Assembly (NCBI GenBank): GCA_029263315.1
Contig: JAJCXR010000054.1
Span: 62,001 to 126,000, forward strand
From: Acidobacteriota bacterium
GTDB lineage: Bacteria > Acidobacteriota > Thermoanaerobaculia > Multivoradales > J023
DNA: 64,000 bases
Reading direction: 5' to 3'
The notes below the pieces were generated by a model, which made no database searches, had not been told where the DNA came from, and saw only the letters and a list, made by a program, of their open reading frames with translations. The first letter of the stretch is position 1. The number at the start of each line of letters is the position of its first letter. A program made the position numbers and the translations under genes. Shown here piece after piece: positions 32,870 through 42,193 of this stretch.

Positions 32870-33151
32870 CTAGTGGTAGTCCACAATCTCGACTCCGAAA
32901 GCATCGCCGGATCTCCATTCGAAACAGATGCGATACTGGTCGTTGATACGAATGCTGAACTGTCCAGCGCGGTCGCCCTTCAGGGCTTCCAGCCGGTTTG
33001 CAGGGGGTACCCGCAGGTCGGCTAGTTGACACGCTCGGTGAAGCATTCGCAGCTTGCGAAGTGCAGACCGATGGATCGTCGGAGGAAACCTCTTGACGCG
33101 AGCCCTTTGAAAGAGCTTCTCTGTGTCGCGTGACTTGAAGCTCCGAATCAT
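32870..33151 (-). CDS. higB: HigB/RelE-type toxin
   Basis: 93 residues, RelE-superfamily ribosome-dependent mRNA endonuclease of the HigB group: MIRSFKSRDTEKLFQ at the start, LKGDRAGQFSIRINDQYRI and FVEIVDYH-like ending (GDAFGVEIVDYH). The ATG at 33151 matches the family start; an in-frame TTG six codons earlier is less likely. The pair lies 60 bp from the end of the microcompartment operon, convergent with it. Confidence 0.9.
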   Translation of the reverse strand: MIRSFKSRDTEKLFQRARVKRFPPTIHRSALRKLRMLHRACQLADLRVPPANRLEALKGDRAGQFSIRINDQYRICFEWRSGDAFGVEIVDYH

Positions 33152-33263
33152 AGGATGACTATAACGCAACGCGTCATACCCACCAAGCCTGATCAGGTTT
33201 GCTCCATGGCTGATCGAAGCTGGCTCCTACCTCAAAGGGGACCGCTAGGCGCGGTTCACCACT

Positions 33264-35936
33264 TCACGGGTAATACCCACCGATCGTCCGTACCTTGAGC
33301 CTCCGCGGCTCGGTCTTCAGCTCGACATTGCGAAAGCCATCGCCTTCGATGGACGATTGATAGGTGACCAAGTACTGCGTTCGCATGTCTCCTTCGATGG
33401 CTTGAAAGGCCTTGTCGAGGGTTTTAGTACTGGAAATATGGAAGAAGAGGCCGCCGGTTTCCGTGGCCAGCCGCTCGAGGCGGCGACGATGTTGCCGACT
33501 CTTGAGCTCCCAGGCGTGGGTTTCCGAGACGTGGGCCGTGCCGGTGGTGCTGAGCCCGGGCATGTCGTTGTTCGGCACTTCCCATCCAACATCCAATGAG
33601 ATGGCATAGACGGCGACGCCGGCCCGCTGGGCAAAACCCCGCGTATCCTCGAACTTGAAACGACTGTGCTGATCATCGCCATCGGAGAGCAGGACCAAGG
33701 CGCGCTTGCCTTCGAGGCCGCCAAAGTAATGTAGCGACGCGATAACGCTGTCCCACAGGGCGGTGCCACCGTCGGCGGAAAGGGTCGAGACGCCATCGCT
33801 GAGCCAGGCCAAGTCGCGGGTGAAGGGAACCGCCAACCGGGTGTGGTGGTTGAAGGTGACCACCGACGCTTGATCTTCCGGCGTCAACACCGTTTCGAAG
33901 AAGCGCAACGCACTCTCGATGGCCAAGGCCATCTCATCGGCCATCGACGACGAGCTGTCAATCAGCAAGGAGACGTGCACCGGTAGGTCCTCCACCCGCT
34001 CCACCTTCTGGATCTGCTGCCGCCTGTCGTTCTCGGTCACCTCGAAATTGGCGGCTTCGAGGTCATTGACCGGTCGCTTGCGGCGGTCGAAGACGTTGAC
34101 GAAGAGCTCCACCTCACGCACCTCGATCTCCTCCACCGCCCCAGGTAGATTGATCACCTCCAGATCGCTGGCGGTGCTGCCGTCGCTGAGGTGGGCCACC
34201 GCCTTGATGTAGGTCGCCTGCTGCGGTGATTCGAGGGCCAGCAGGTACACAAACGGCGGCTGATACAGGGTGGCCACCAGGGACTCCTGCTGGAAAAACT
34301 CCAATCGCTCCAGGTGAGCGCTGGCGGGGACTTCCACCGCTGCCCGCAGCCTCACCAGAGCTTCGTACCGCTCCTCCGCCTTCGGTTCCAGCAGGCGGAC
34401 GACGAAGCGGTGGGCCCCCGCGTTGAGGCGCAAGCTGTCGCTGGCCAGAACAGTGCCGTCTGCGCCGAGGGCTGTGACCTCCACCTCGTGCGGCCGGGGC
34501 TCCGGCCCCAAGTCGACGGTGATGTCCCAAGGCGGCGTCGAGTCGATGCCCAAGGGTTTGCCGTCAACCCCGTAGCGCACCATGGCGATGCCGCGGCCGA
34601 CGGTCACCACGTCGAGGGCCGTCGTTCCGACATGCAGACCGGGCATCGGCAGGATCTGGATGCCGGGACGATGGACCAACAGCGCCAGATTTTCGGGGAT
34701 GATCTCCATCCCCCCCGGTGGCGCTGCCGCAGCGTCCCGTGTCACCTCCATCGGCACGACGATCTGGCGGTGATCGCGCACCAGCGTGCGACCGAGCGGG
34801 TCCTGCAAACGCAGCGTCAAATCATAGGGGCCGGGTTCTAGATCGCGGTGAAAGAAGAGCACCACCGACTCCTCTGCCTTCGCCCTCGCCGGGTCGATAT
34901 GGAAACGCTGACGAAAGAGCTGACGCGGCGGCACCGGTCGATCCTCCTTGCGCCTTTGCGTGCGTGCCTCGACCTGCGGCTCCACGAGACCGGTGAGCAG
35001 GAAGCTCGACTCCATGCCACCCTGGGAGGCTCCGTCTAGCCTCGCCGCCACCCTTTCTAGGGAGCTCGAGATCTCCGCCGCCGGCAACCTCAAGACACCT
35101 TGCAGGAGGGTCCGCCCTCCCACCATGGACGAATAGTCGACCTCGAAGGTTGCACCACGCGTCGGCTCCAGCGGAGACCCCTGCCCGAGGTCGACCTTGA
35201 AGCTCTCCAACCAAACTTCGTCCGGAGGCATCCAGCCCAGCCGTTGGCGGACCTGACTCCAATCCAGGCCAGTGTCCAAGGCCGCTTGCAGAAAACCCCT
35301 GACCTGCTCTTGACCGGCGAAGCAACCGGCCTCCTGGGCCCGATCCAAGATCTCCGCTCGGGATTCCCCCGTGGGGCGATCATCCAACAGCAGCTGCGAG
35401 GCGTGGGCCGTGGCCGGCCACAAGCCAAAGCGGGTGCTCCCCCCCTTGGAGGTTTCGCCGATGAAAAGGGCGGTCAAGGGTCCTGGACGATAGGACGTGC
35501 GCGGAAAGTAAAATAGATGCAGCGGCTTGAGCAGCTTGCACTGCACCAAGTGGGTGTAGCGCGGCGGTCCGTTGAATAGCACCATCTGGGCCCGCGCATC
35601 CCGCAAGTCGCTGAAACTATTCCAGGCCCCTTGCACTTGCCGCTCATAGCGTTCTCGGTACTCGTTGAACGGCGTCTCGGGTGTCGTGTCACGGGCCCGC
35701 CAGAAGGCTTCGATGAACGCCTCCCGTTGATCGGCGGTGGTCAAGTCGAGGAACACCTGGTGCTCCGCATCCGAGAGCAGTGGAGCGACCTGCTGTAGCC
35801 AGGAGTCGTAGAACCTATCGGGCAAGTCCGAGGTCAAAGCGCCTGATCCATCGGCTGGAGGGGTTGCGGCCAGGCCGGGAAGCGCACCCATGAGGAAAGC
35901 CAAGGTCAGAATGAAGATGGGGTGATTCGTATTCAT
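33264..35936 (-). CDS. Secreted GWxTD and VWFA-related domain protein
   Basis: 890 residues. Signal peptide at 1-24 (IFILTLAFLMGALPGLA). A GWxTD-type domain lies at about 35-180 (TADQREAFIEAFWRARDTTP, EYRERYERQV), then beta-rich modules, then a VWFA domain at about 640-860 with the MIDAS motif LLIDSSSSMADEM and LLSDGDDQHS. This pairing is characteristic of Acidobacteria, where the VWFA subtype has its own family, and supports that lineage. A metal-dependent adhesion or periplasmic complex role is likely; it is not characterised. Start chosen at the signal peptide ATG; no clear ribosome site. Confidence 0.82.
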   Translation of the reverse strand: MNTNHPIFILTLAFLMGALPGLAATPPADGSGALTSDLPDRFYDSWLQQVAPLLSDAEHQVFLDLTTADQREAFIEAFWRARDTTPETPFNEYRERYERQVQGAWNSFSDLRDARAQMVLFNGPPRYTHLVQCKLLKPLHLFYFPRTSYRPGPLTALFIGETSKGGSTRFGLWPATAHASQLLLDDRPTGESRAEILDRAQEAGCFAGQEQVRGFLQAALDTGLDWSQVRQRLGWMPPDEVWLESFKVDLGQGSPLEPTRGATFEVDYSSMVGGRTLLQGVLRLPAAEISSSLERVAARLDGASQGGMESSFLLTGLVEPQVEARTQRRKEDRPVPPRQLFRQRFHIDPARAKAEESVVLFFHRDLEPGPYDLTLRLQDPLGRTLVRDHRQIVVPMEVTRDAAAAPPGGMEIIPENLALLVHRPGIQILPMPGLHVGTTALDVVTVGRGIAMVRYGVDGKPLGIDSTPPWDITVDLGPEPRPHEVEVTALGADGTVLASDSLRLNAGAHRFVVRLLEPKAEERYEALVRLRAAVEVPASAHLERLEFFQQESLVATLYQPPFVYLLALESPQQATYIKAVAHLSDGSTASDLEVINLPGAVEEIEVREVELFVNVFDRRKRPVNDLEAANFEVTENDRRQQIQKVERVEDLPVHVSLLIDSSSSMADEMALAIESALRFFETVLTPEDQASVVTFNHHTRLAVPFTRDLAWLSDGVSTLSADGGTALWDSVIASLHYFGGLEGKRALVLLSDGDDQHSRFKFEDTRGFAQRAGVAVYAISLDVGWEVPNNDMPGLSTTGTAHVSETHAWELKSRQHRRRLERLATETGGLFFHISSTKTLDKAFQAIEGDMRTQYLVTYQSSIEGDGFRNVELKTEPRRLKVRTIGGYYP

Positions 35937-36282
35937 GGTGGGTGTTTTCTCAAGCAATGTCGGTGCCATAGACATTGGGCTATCAATGGGCAACCGCGGG
36001 CTCCCCATCGCCCCGTTTGGCCAAGCACAGGTACACAAAGATCTTTGGATAGTCCTCAGATTGGATCACCAACGACCTGACCAGGGGTCAACCACCCACC
36101 GCCCTTGACAATCCGTACTCATCCGGTCCAGTATTTCCGGCGATCTATTGAGATGCGCTCTCAACTGTCTCGGCGAGCGCCGCCAAGGTCCGAGACCACA
36201 GGCGCCAACACCAGCAAAAATCAACAGAAAATCTCAGTTACCGATCATACCGAGATCCTGTCAGCCGCATGGAAAGGTAACC
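35937..36282. other. 346-bp divergent intergenic region
   Basis: Lies between the GWxTD/VWFA gene and the iron-binding lipoprotein gene. It is slightly richer in A+T than its neighbours. Apart from the weak rightward promoter at 36105-36134, I see no gene, no convincing Fur box and no structured RNA. Short open frames here have no ribosome site. Confidence 0.5.
36105..36134 (+). promoter_or_regulatory. Candidate promoter of the iron ABC operon
   Basis: TTGACA (36105-36110) is a perfect -35 hexamer; CAGTAT (36129-36134), 18 bp further, is a poor -10. The first gene starts at 36283. The -35 match could be chance. Confidence 0.3.
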
Positions 36283-37383
36283 ATGGACGCCACCAGACCG
36301 ACTCTTCTCAGACGGCCACTTTTCAGACTGTCTATCCTCGCCCTGGCATTTGGTGCTTGGGCTTGCTCTCCTCAACCCTCTTCCGATCAGCCCAGCGAGC
36401 CCGACAGCGCAGCGACGACCGCCGGAGAGCAGGTGGTGAATGTCTATTCAGCACGCCACTACGACACCGACGACCAGCTCTACACCATGTTCGAAGAGCA
36501 GACCGGCATCGAGGTCAAGGTCATCGAGGGGGACTCGGCGGCACTGCTCGAACGTCTGCGTCGCGAAGGTGAGCAGAGCCCGGCGGATATCTTCATCGCC
36601 GTCGACGCGGGACGCCTCCACCACGCCGAGAGCGAAGGCATCTTCGCCCCCGCCAGCTCCGAGGTGTTGACACAGCGCATCCCCGAGAACCTGCGCCACC
36701 CCGAGGGTCTGTGGTTTGGCTTGACCAAGCGGGCCCGGGTGATCGTCTATGCCAAGGATCGGGTCAAGGCCGATGAGCTCACCCGCTATGAAGATCTGGC
36801 GGACCCCAAGTGGAAAGGTCGAGTGCTGATCCGCAGCTCGTCCAACGTCTACAACATGTCGTTGATGGGCTCGATCTTGGCGGCCCACGGCGAGGCAGAA
36901 GCCGAGACCTGGTGCCGCGGCCTGGTGGCCAACATGGCCCGACCGCCGCAGGGTGGCGACCGCGACCAGATTCGCGCCATCGCCGCCGGTGAAGGGGATG
37001 TGGCAGTGGTCAACACCTACTATCTAGCCCAGATGCTGGCCCCCGAAGCGTCGCCGGAAGATCAGGCCGCCGCCGCCGCGGTGGGGGTGATCTTCCCCAA
37101 TCAGGCGGACCGAGGCACCCACGTCAATATCTCGGGCGCCGGCTTGGTGAAGGGTGCTCCGAATCCGCAGAACGCGGTGCGCTTTCTCGAATTCTTGACC
37201 AGTCCAGAGGCCCAGCAAATCCTGGCCGGCGACAACAAGGAATATCCCGTCACCATCGGCTATGAGTGGGTCGCGGAGCTTCAGGGCTTCGGCGAGTTCA
37301 AGGAAGACAGCCTCAATACCTCGGTGTTCGGCGCCAACAATCAAGACGCTCTGATAACCATGGACCGCTGCGGCTGGCGTTGA
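36283..37383 (+). CDS. fbpA: Fe(III) ABC transporter substrate-binding lipoprotein
   Basis: 366 residues, FbpA/FutA family, carries ferric ion in the periplasm. Signal sequence with lipobox FGAWAC (about 23-28), so membrane-tethered. VVNVYSARHYDTDDQLYTMF opens the mature domain; the paired Tyr of NTYYLAQM near 245 and the Tyr in YSARHY are the usual iron ligands. ATG at 36283 has AAGG 6 nt upstream. First gene of a three-gene importer operon with permease (5-bp gap) and ATPase. Confidence 0.92.
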   Translation: MDATRPTLLRRPLFRLSILALAFGAWACSPQPSSDQPSEPDSAATTAGEQVVNVYSARHYDTDDQLYTMFEEQTGIEVKVIEGDSAALLERLRREGEQSPADIFIAVDAGRLHHAESEGIFAPASSEVLTQRIPENLRHPEGLWFGLTKRARVIVYAKDRVKADELTRYEDLADPKWKGRVLIRSSSNVYNMSLMGSILAAHGEAEAETWCRGLVANMARPPQGGDRDQIRAIAAGEGDVAVVNTYYLAQMLAPEASPEDQAAAAAVGVIFPNQADRGTHVNISGAGLVKGAPNPQNAVRFLEFLTSPEAQQILAGDNKEYPVTIGYEWVAELQGFGEFKEDSLNTSVFGANNQDALITMDRCGWR

Positions 37384-37388
37384 GCCGG

Positions 37389-39110
37389 ATGAACGGCCGC
37401 GGACGTTGGACGACGGCGGCGGTGGCCCTGGTCACCGCCGTCGTGGCGACGCCGTTGATCGTCGTGGTGGCCCACGTCGGCGCCGACTCCGGCGGACTGT
37501 GGCCGCATTTGGCCTCGACGGTGCTGCCGAAATACATCCACAACACGGTGTGGCTGGCCCTCGGCGTCGCCGCCTTGACCTCTCTCTTCGGCGTCGCCAC
37601 CGCCTGGGCGGTCACCCTGTGCCGGTTTCCGGGTCAGCGCTGGTTCCGCTGGGCCCTTCTCCTACCCTTGGCCATCCCCACCTACCTGGGGGCTTACGCC
37701 TACACCGATCTGCTGCAATTCAGCGGCCCCTTGCAGTCGGCTTTGAGGGAGGCCTTCGGTTGGTCCCGCGGGGACTACTGGTTCCCCCAAGTGCGCTCCT
37801 TGGAAGGGGCCATCGTCATCCTTTCACTGGGGCTCTTCCCCTACGTCTATCTGGCGACCCGTACCGCCTTCCTCGAACAATCCGTCTGTGTGTTGGAGGT
37901 GGGTCGTACCCTCGGCCTGGGGCCTTGGCAGAGCTTTTTTCGCATCGCCTTGCCGTTGGCTCGACCGTCGATCTTTGCCGGTTTGTCCTTAGTGCTGATG
38001 GAAACCTTGGCGGAGTTCGGCGCTGTCCAATACTGCGCCGTCGACACCTTCGCCACCGGCATCTACCGTACCTTCACCCTACCCAACAGCCACGCCTTGA
38101 CGGCGGCGGCTCAGCTCTCCGCCTGCTTGCTGCTGTTGATCGGTCTGCTCATCGCCGCCGAGGCCTACGCCCGGCGCAGCGTCCGTTTTCACCACACCAG
38201 CAGCCGCCACCGCCAGCTGCCGACCTGGCAACTGTCCGGAACGCGCGCCGTTCTGGCCTTCTGCACCTGTGCCCTGCCAGTGCTCTGTGGTTTTGTCGTT
38301 CCGATGGGTATCTTTCTCCTCAAGACCCTACGTGGGGGCGATACTCGAGCCGCCGAAATGTTCTTGACCCTAGGACGCAACAGCTTCGTGCTCGGAGCCA
38401 TAGCCAGTGTCACGGCGGTGGTTCTAGCTCTGTTGGTGGCCTTCGGTCGACGCTGGCACGACCATCCCCTGAATCGCTTCATGGCCCGCCTGGCGGGCAT
38501 CGGCTACGCCATCCCCGGGGCCGTCATCGCCATCGGTGTGCTGATCCCCATGACCTGGGTGGATTTGCAACTGCAACCGCTGGTGCGCTGGCTGTTCGAT
38601 AGCCGGTCGGGTTTCCTGCTCAGCGGCACCTTGGTGGCGATGCTTTACGGTTACCAAACCCGTTTCCTGGCGGTTTCATTGAGCCTGCTGCAAGCCGGAT
38701 TGACCCGCCTGCGGCCCAGTCTGGACGACGCCGCCCGCTCCCTCGGCGCCTCCCCCCTCTCCATGCTACGCCGGGTCCATCTGCCGATGCTGCGGGGCAC
38801 CTTGCTGGCCGCTGCCTTGCTGGTCTTCGTCGACGTGGTCAAAGAGCTACCGGCCACCTTGATTCTGCGTCCTTTTGGCTTCGATACGCTGGCGGTGCGG
38901 GTTTATCAGCTGGCTTCCGACGAGCGGCTGGACGAAGCCTCCAGCGGAGCGCTGGCCATCATTCTCATCGGCCTTCTGCCGGTGGTGGTGTTGTCCCGCA
39001 TGCTCGACCGCTCACGACCCGGCGATGCCCCGGTGGCAGCCATCCAACCCGGCAACGTGGCGGCGGCGGAAATCCTGCCCTCCCCGGCAGCGGACGGGCA
39101 TCATCCATGA
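37389..39110 (+). CDS. fbpB: Fe(III) ABC transporter permease
   Basis: 573 residues with two fused permease halves, each with about six TM helices, as usual for FbpB. Both EAA loops are visible: EVGRTLGLGPWQSFFRIALP near 180 and DDAARSLGASPLSMLRRVHLP near 455. ATG at 37389 is 5 bp after the fbpA stop. The stop overlaps the ATPase start by 4 bp. Confidence 0.92.
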   Translation: MNGRGRWTTAAVALVTAVVATPLIVVVAHVGADSGGLWPHLASTVLPKYIHNTVWLALGVAALTSLFGVATAWAVTLCRFPGQRWFRWALLLPLAIPTYLGAYAYTDLLQFSGPLQSALREAFGWSRGDYWFPQVRSLEGAIVILSLGLFPYVYLATRTAFLEQSVCVLEVGRTLGLGPWQSFFRIALPLARPSIFAGLSLVLMETLAEFGAVQYCAVDTFATGIYRTFTLPNSHALTAAAQLSACLLLLIGLLIAAEAYARRSVRFHHTSSRHRQLPTWQLSGTRAVLAFCTCALPVLCGFVVPMGIFLLKTLRGGDTRAAEMFLTLGRNSFVLGAIASVTAVVLALLVAFGRRWHDHPLNRFMARLAGIGYAIPGAVIAIGVLIPMTWVDLQLQPLVRWLFDSRSGFLLSGTLVAMLYGYQTRFLAVSLSLLQAGLTRLRPSLDDAARSLGASPLSMLRRVHLPMLRGTLLAAALLVFVDVVKELPATLILRPFGFDTLAVRVYQLASDERLDEASSGALAIILIGLLPVVVLSRMLDRSRPGDAPVAAIQPGNVAAAEILPSPAADGHHP

Positions 39111-40171
39111 GATCAGCAAGCGGCCTCGTCGTCGACCAAGTGACCCACTTCTACGGCAATTTCTGCGCCGTCCGGCAGGCGGATCTGCGCATCACCCCCG
39201 GCCAGGTCCATTGCCTGTTGGGCCCCTCCGGTAGCGGAAAATCGACCTTGCTCCGCTTGGTGGCAGGGTTGGAAACCTTGCAGCAGGGCAGCATCCACAT
39301 CGACGGCATCGAGGTGGCTGCGGCCGGTCGCTCGATGCCTCCGGAGCGTCGTCCCATCGGTTTTGTCTTCCAAGACTATGCGCTGTTCCCCCATCTCGAT
39401 GTGCTGCGCAATGTCCTATTCGGCATGGATGAGGGCACCGCCATCCAACGCCGACAGGAGGCCAGACGCCTGCTCGAACGGGTCGGCATGGCCGATCACG
39501 CAAGCGCCATGCCCCACACCCTGAGCGGCGGCCAGCAACAGCGGGTTGCCTTGGCCAGGGCCTTGGCCCGGGAGCCGACGATCATGCTGCTGGACGAGCC
39601 TTTCTCCGGCCTCGACACCCGACTGCGCCATGACATACGACAGGACACCTTGGCCGTCTTGAAAGCGGCCGGCGTCGCCACATTGATGGTCACCCACGAC
39701 CCCAGTGAAGCCCTAGCCGCCAGCGACCTGATCAGCGTCATCCGCCAGGGACGCATCGTGCAATGTGGCGTCCCCGGCGAGGTCTACGGCAACTCGGCCA
39801 ACCGCGACATCGCCGAGGTCTTTGGCCCGGTCAATTGCTTGCGCACAACCGCGAGCAACGGTTCCGTCGCTACCCCCTTCGGCCGCCTCGACGCCACGGG
39901 TATGGCCGACGGCCAGACGGCCGATGTCCTGCTGCGTCCGGAGTCCCTCGTCCTGACCCGCCGCAAGGTCACAGGCGCCGCCAGAGATGGCTTGGCCATC
40001 GGCACCATCCGTGGCCTGGTGCGTGAAGGCGGCGTCCTCCACTTGGACGTGCTGCTGGACGATGGCACAGACCTCCGAGTGCACGACCTGGCGCGTCATG
40101 ATTGGCAAGTGGGGACGGCTGTACACGTCGGTCTGGCGACGGACGCCGCCATGGTGCGTGGGGCTGTCTGA
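39107..40171 (+). CDS. fbpC: Fe(III) ABC transporter ATP-binding protein
   Basis: 354 residues. ATPase domain at 1-240 with Walker A GPSGSGKST (about 40), Q-loop FVFQDYALFPHLDV, signature LSGGQQQRVALARAL and Walker B IMLLDEPFSGLD; a C-terminal TOBE-type domain (about 245-354) is typical of FbpC. Powers ferric iron import with the two upstream genes. A short palindrome GGCACCTTAAGTGCC (40172-40186) directly follows the stop but lacks a T-run. Confidence 0.93.
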   Translation: MRSASGLVVDQVTHFYGNFCAVRQADLRITPGQVHCLLGPSGSGKSTLLRLVAGLETLQQGSIHIDGIEVAAAGRSMPPERRPIGFVFQDYALFPHLDVLRNVLFGMDEGTAIQRRQEARRLLERVGMADHASAMPHTLSGGQQQRVALARALAREPTIMLLDEPFSGLDTRLRHDIRQDTLAVLKAAGVATLMVTHDPSEALAASDLISVIRQGRIVQCGVPGEVYGNSANRDIAEVFGPVNCLRTTASNGSVATPFGRLDATGMADGQTADVLLRPESLVLTRRKVTGAARDGLAIGTIRGLVREGGVLHLDVLLDDGTDLRVHDLARHDWQVGTAVHVGLATDAAMVRGAV

Positions 40172-40221
40172 GGCACCTTAAGTGCCCCGTCGAAGCCTGA
40201 ATTCCACCGGCCGCGGGTTCA

Positions 40222-40250
40222 TTGACAGCTCAGGACCGAGAATCTATACT
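40222..40250 (+). promoter_or_regulatory. Near-consensus sigma-70 promoter
   Basis: TTGACA (40222-40227), exactly 17 bp, then TATACT (40245-40250): a full -35 and five of six -10 bases at optimum spacing, the best promoter in the window. Transcription would start near 40257, giving a leader of about 105 nt before the gene at 40363. Confidence 0.75.
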
Positions 40251-40362
40251 GATACTCTTGTCAATATCCTCCACTCGGACGAGTCCGGCACCTTCAAGAA
40301 TATCGCCGGAAGGCCTTCATATCCGTCTATCTGATAGCCATCGCGGCCCAGGAGAATTTCTT

Positions 40363-42186
40363 ATGTCGTCTCACCTCCGCTTCAACGTATGGTTGGTCTC
40401 GATCACCCTGGCTTCATGCGCTGTCCTGCCCGGATCCGTAGCTGTATCTCAAGTCGCAAAACCAGCCATCGTCGATGCCCAGTATGGGATTCTCCCCCTC
40501 TCCGCTTTTCAAGAAATGACTCCCTCCGAGGCGGTCGTCGCGGCCTACGCCAAATTGCAACGAATGATCCAAGCCTCCGGCGACGACATTCACATCGAAA
40601 TCTCGGACACCGCAGAGTGGACCGCCGCGCAGCTCTCAACCTTGGAATGGGCTTCCATCGCCGAGTATCCGGAGAATGGGGCAATAGCGGTAGGGCCCAG
40701 GACCCAGATTCATCGCGATGGCCAGGAATCGACCCACTTCTCGGCCAACTGGATCCGCGGCGAGGGTTCTTGGTTCTATCTGGAGGAGCATTTGCGGCAC
40801 GACCATCGTGCGGTCAGTGAGGTGCTGGCTGAAGCGAGCTCCGCGGTACCCTGGGTTAAGAATTTGGACACCCTGGTGACGTTTCAGGTGTCTCTGCGGC
40901 TTGATGGGCGTAAGCGCGAGTATCGTGCAGCCATGCTGCTGAGTCATGACACAGTGGGTATCCGACAGCTTCACCCCGTCGACTACCTGCTCGAAGGTCT
41001 GGACGAGGCCTTGACTCAAGAACCCACTCTCCTGACCGATGAGGTGGTCGTCGATCCTCGAGGGACTGGCCCAAAATTAGACGCTGCGCTCGGCGAAGGT
41101 TGGTTTGGCCTTGGGAGGAGGGCCGACAAGACAACATGCATCCCGCTCTCGACACGTCGCACACGCATCCAGTCCGCCAGTGGAACGAACGGGCACATTA
41201 CAGGCGCTCATACGGTAGAGGCAGAATTTGAACACTCCTGTACCTGTGACTCCGCCTGTGAGTCCACCTGCATTTCGGACACCTCGTGGCACCAGTGCAT
41301 CGACCTGGGTACTCGACAGGGATACTTCTGCCATAAACGCTCCACAAACGGCAAGAGGGGCTCGCACTCGGCCAACGGTTCAGGAGCAGCCTGCGGGGCC
41401 GCGGAAGGGTGTTCTCAAGTAACCTGCCCAACACCCAGTTGCAATATCTGCAATAGTGCCCCGGTTTCCATCGGTGGAGGTCCATTGAGTTTCTCGATCA
41501 CGGTCACCGGCTCCGCCAACTGGAGCCGCCTGATCGAGAGCTCACACAACTGCGCCCCCTGTGTCGAAGCCCCGGACGGTGGCGACCAGGGGGCCCCCCC
41601 GGACCAAGGCGGCGATCCCAACGGCGGCGGTGGTAGCAATCCTACATCTCCGATTCTCATCAATCTGGGAGGCCACGGCTTCTTTCTCACCGGCCTCGAT
41701 GATCCGGTCCAGTTCGACCTCGACGCCGACGGCTATGCGGAAACGGTGGGATGGTCGACCCCTGAGGGCGACGAAGCCTTCCTGGTGCTCGACCGCAACG
41801 GCAACGGCACCATCGACGACGGCCGGGAGCTGTTCGGCAACTATACGGATCAACCGGACTCCGCAGACCGCAACGGCTTCCTCGCCCTCACTGTCTTCGA
41901 CGACGGTTCCACGGGCGGCAATGCCGACGGCATTATCTCGGCCGAGGACGCCATCTTCCCCTGGCTGCAACTTTGGCACGACCGCGACCACGACGGCATC
42001 TCCACCCCTGACGAATTGACGCCCTTGGACGAATCCGAGGTGGTGGCCATTCACCTCAGCCCGGTCTTCGCCCAGCGTCGCGACCGCCACGGCAATCTCT
42101 TGCGCTACGCCGCGCATGTCCAGTTCGCCGGCCCGCCGCACCAGGGCCTGGCAGCTATTGATGTCTTTTTCGTAACCGAAGATTGA
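40363..42186 (+). CDS. Secreted Cys-rich protein with EF-hand-like calcium loops
   Basis: 607 residues, no family recognised over the N-terminal half. Signal sequence at about 5-30 (FNVWLVSITLASCAVLPGSV; LASC is also a possible lipobox). Residues about 40-280 form an unassigned domain. A Cys-rich module follows (about 285-375, 15 or more Cys, beginning CTCDSACESTCISD), then a Gly/Pro/Asp linker and a C-terminal region (about 430-590) with Asp-rich loops DLDADGYAET, DRNGNGTIDDG and DRDHDGIST that match EF-hand or dockerin-type calcium loops. AGGAG 8 nt before the ATG and a near-consensus promoter point to strong expression. The exported location is inferred. No partner gene in operon. Confidence 0.7.
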   Translation: MSSHLRFNVWLVSITLASCAVLPGSVAVSQVAKPAIVDAQYGILPLSAFQEMTPSEAVVAAYAKLQRMIQASGDDIHIEISDTAEWTAAQLSTLEWASIAEYPENGAIAVGPRTQIHRDGQESTHFSANWIRGEGSWFYLEEHLRHDHRAVSEVLAEASSAVPWVKNLDTLVTFQVSLRLDGRKREYRAAMLLSHDTVGIRQLHPVDYLLEGLDEALTQEPTLLTDEVVVDPRGTGPKLDAALGEGWFGLGRRADKTTCIPLSTRRTRIQSASGTNGHITGAHTVEAEFEHSCTCDSACESTCISDTSWHQCIDLGTRQGYFCHKRSTNGKRGSHSANGSGAACGAAEGCSQVTCPTPSCNICNSAPVSIGGGPLSFSITVTGSANWSRLIESSHNCAPCVEAPDGGDQGAPPDQGGDPNGGGGSNPTSPILINLGGHGFFLTGLDDPVQFDLDADGYAETVGWSTPEGDEAFLVLDRNGNGTIDDGRELFGNYTDQPDSADRNGFLALTVFDDGSTGGNADGIISAEDAIFPWLQLWHDRDHDGISTPDELTPLDESEVVAIHLSPVFAQRRDRHGNLLRYAAHVQFAGPPHQGLAAIDVFFVTED

Positions 42187-42193
42187 TCGTCGT

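Noticed and set aside
36000-36280. Fur box before the iron importer
   Set aside because: No sequence close to the 19-bp inverted GATAATGATAATCATTATC type was seen by eye.
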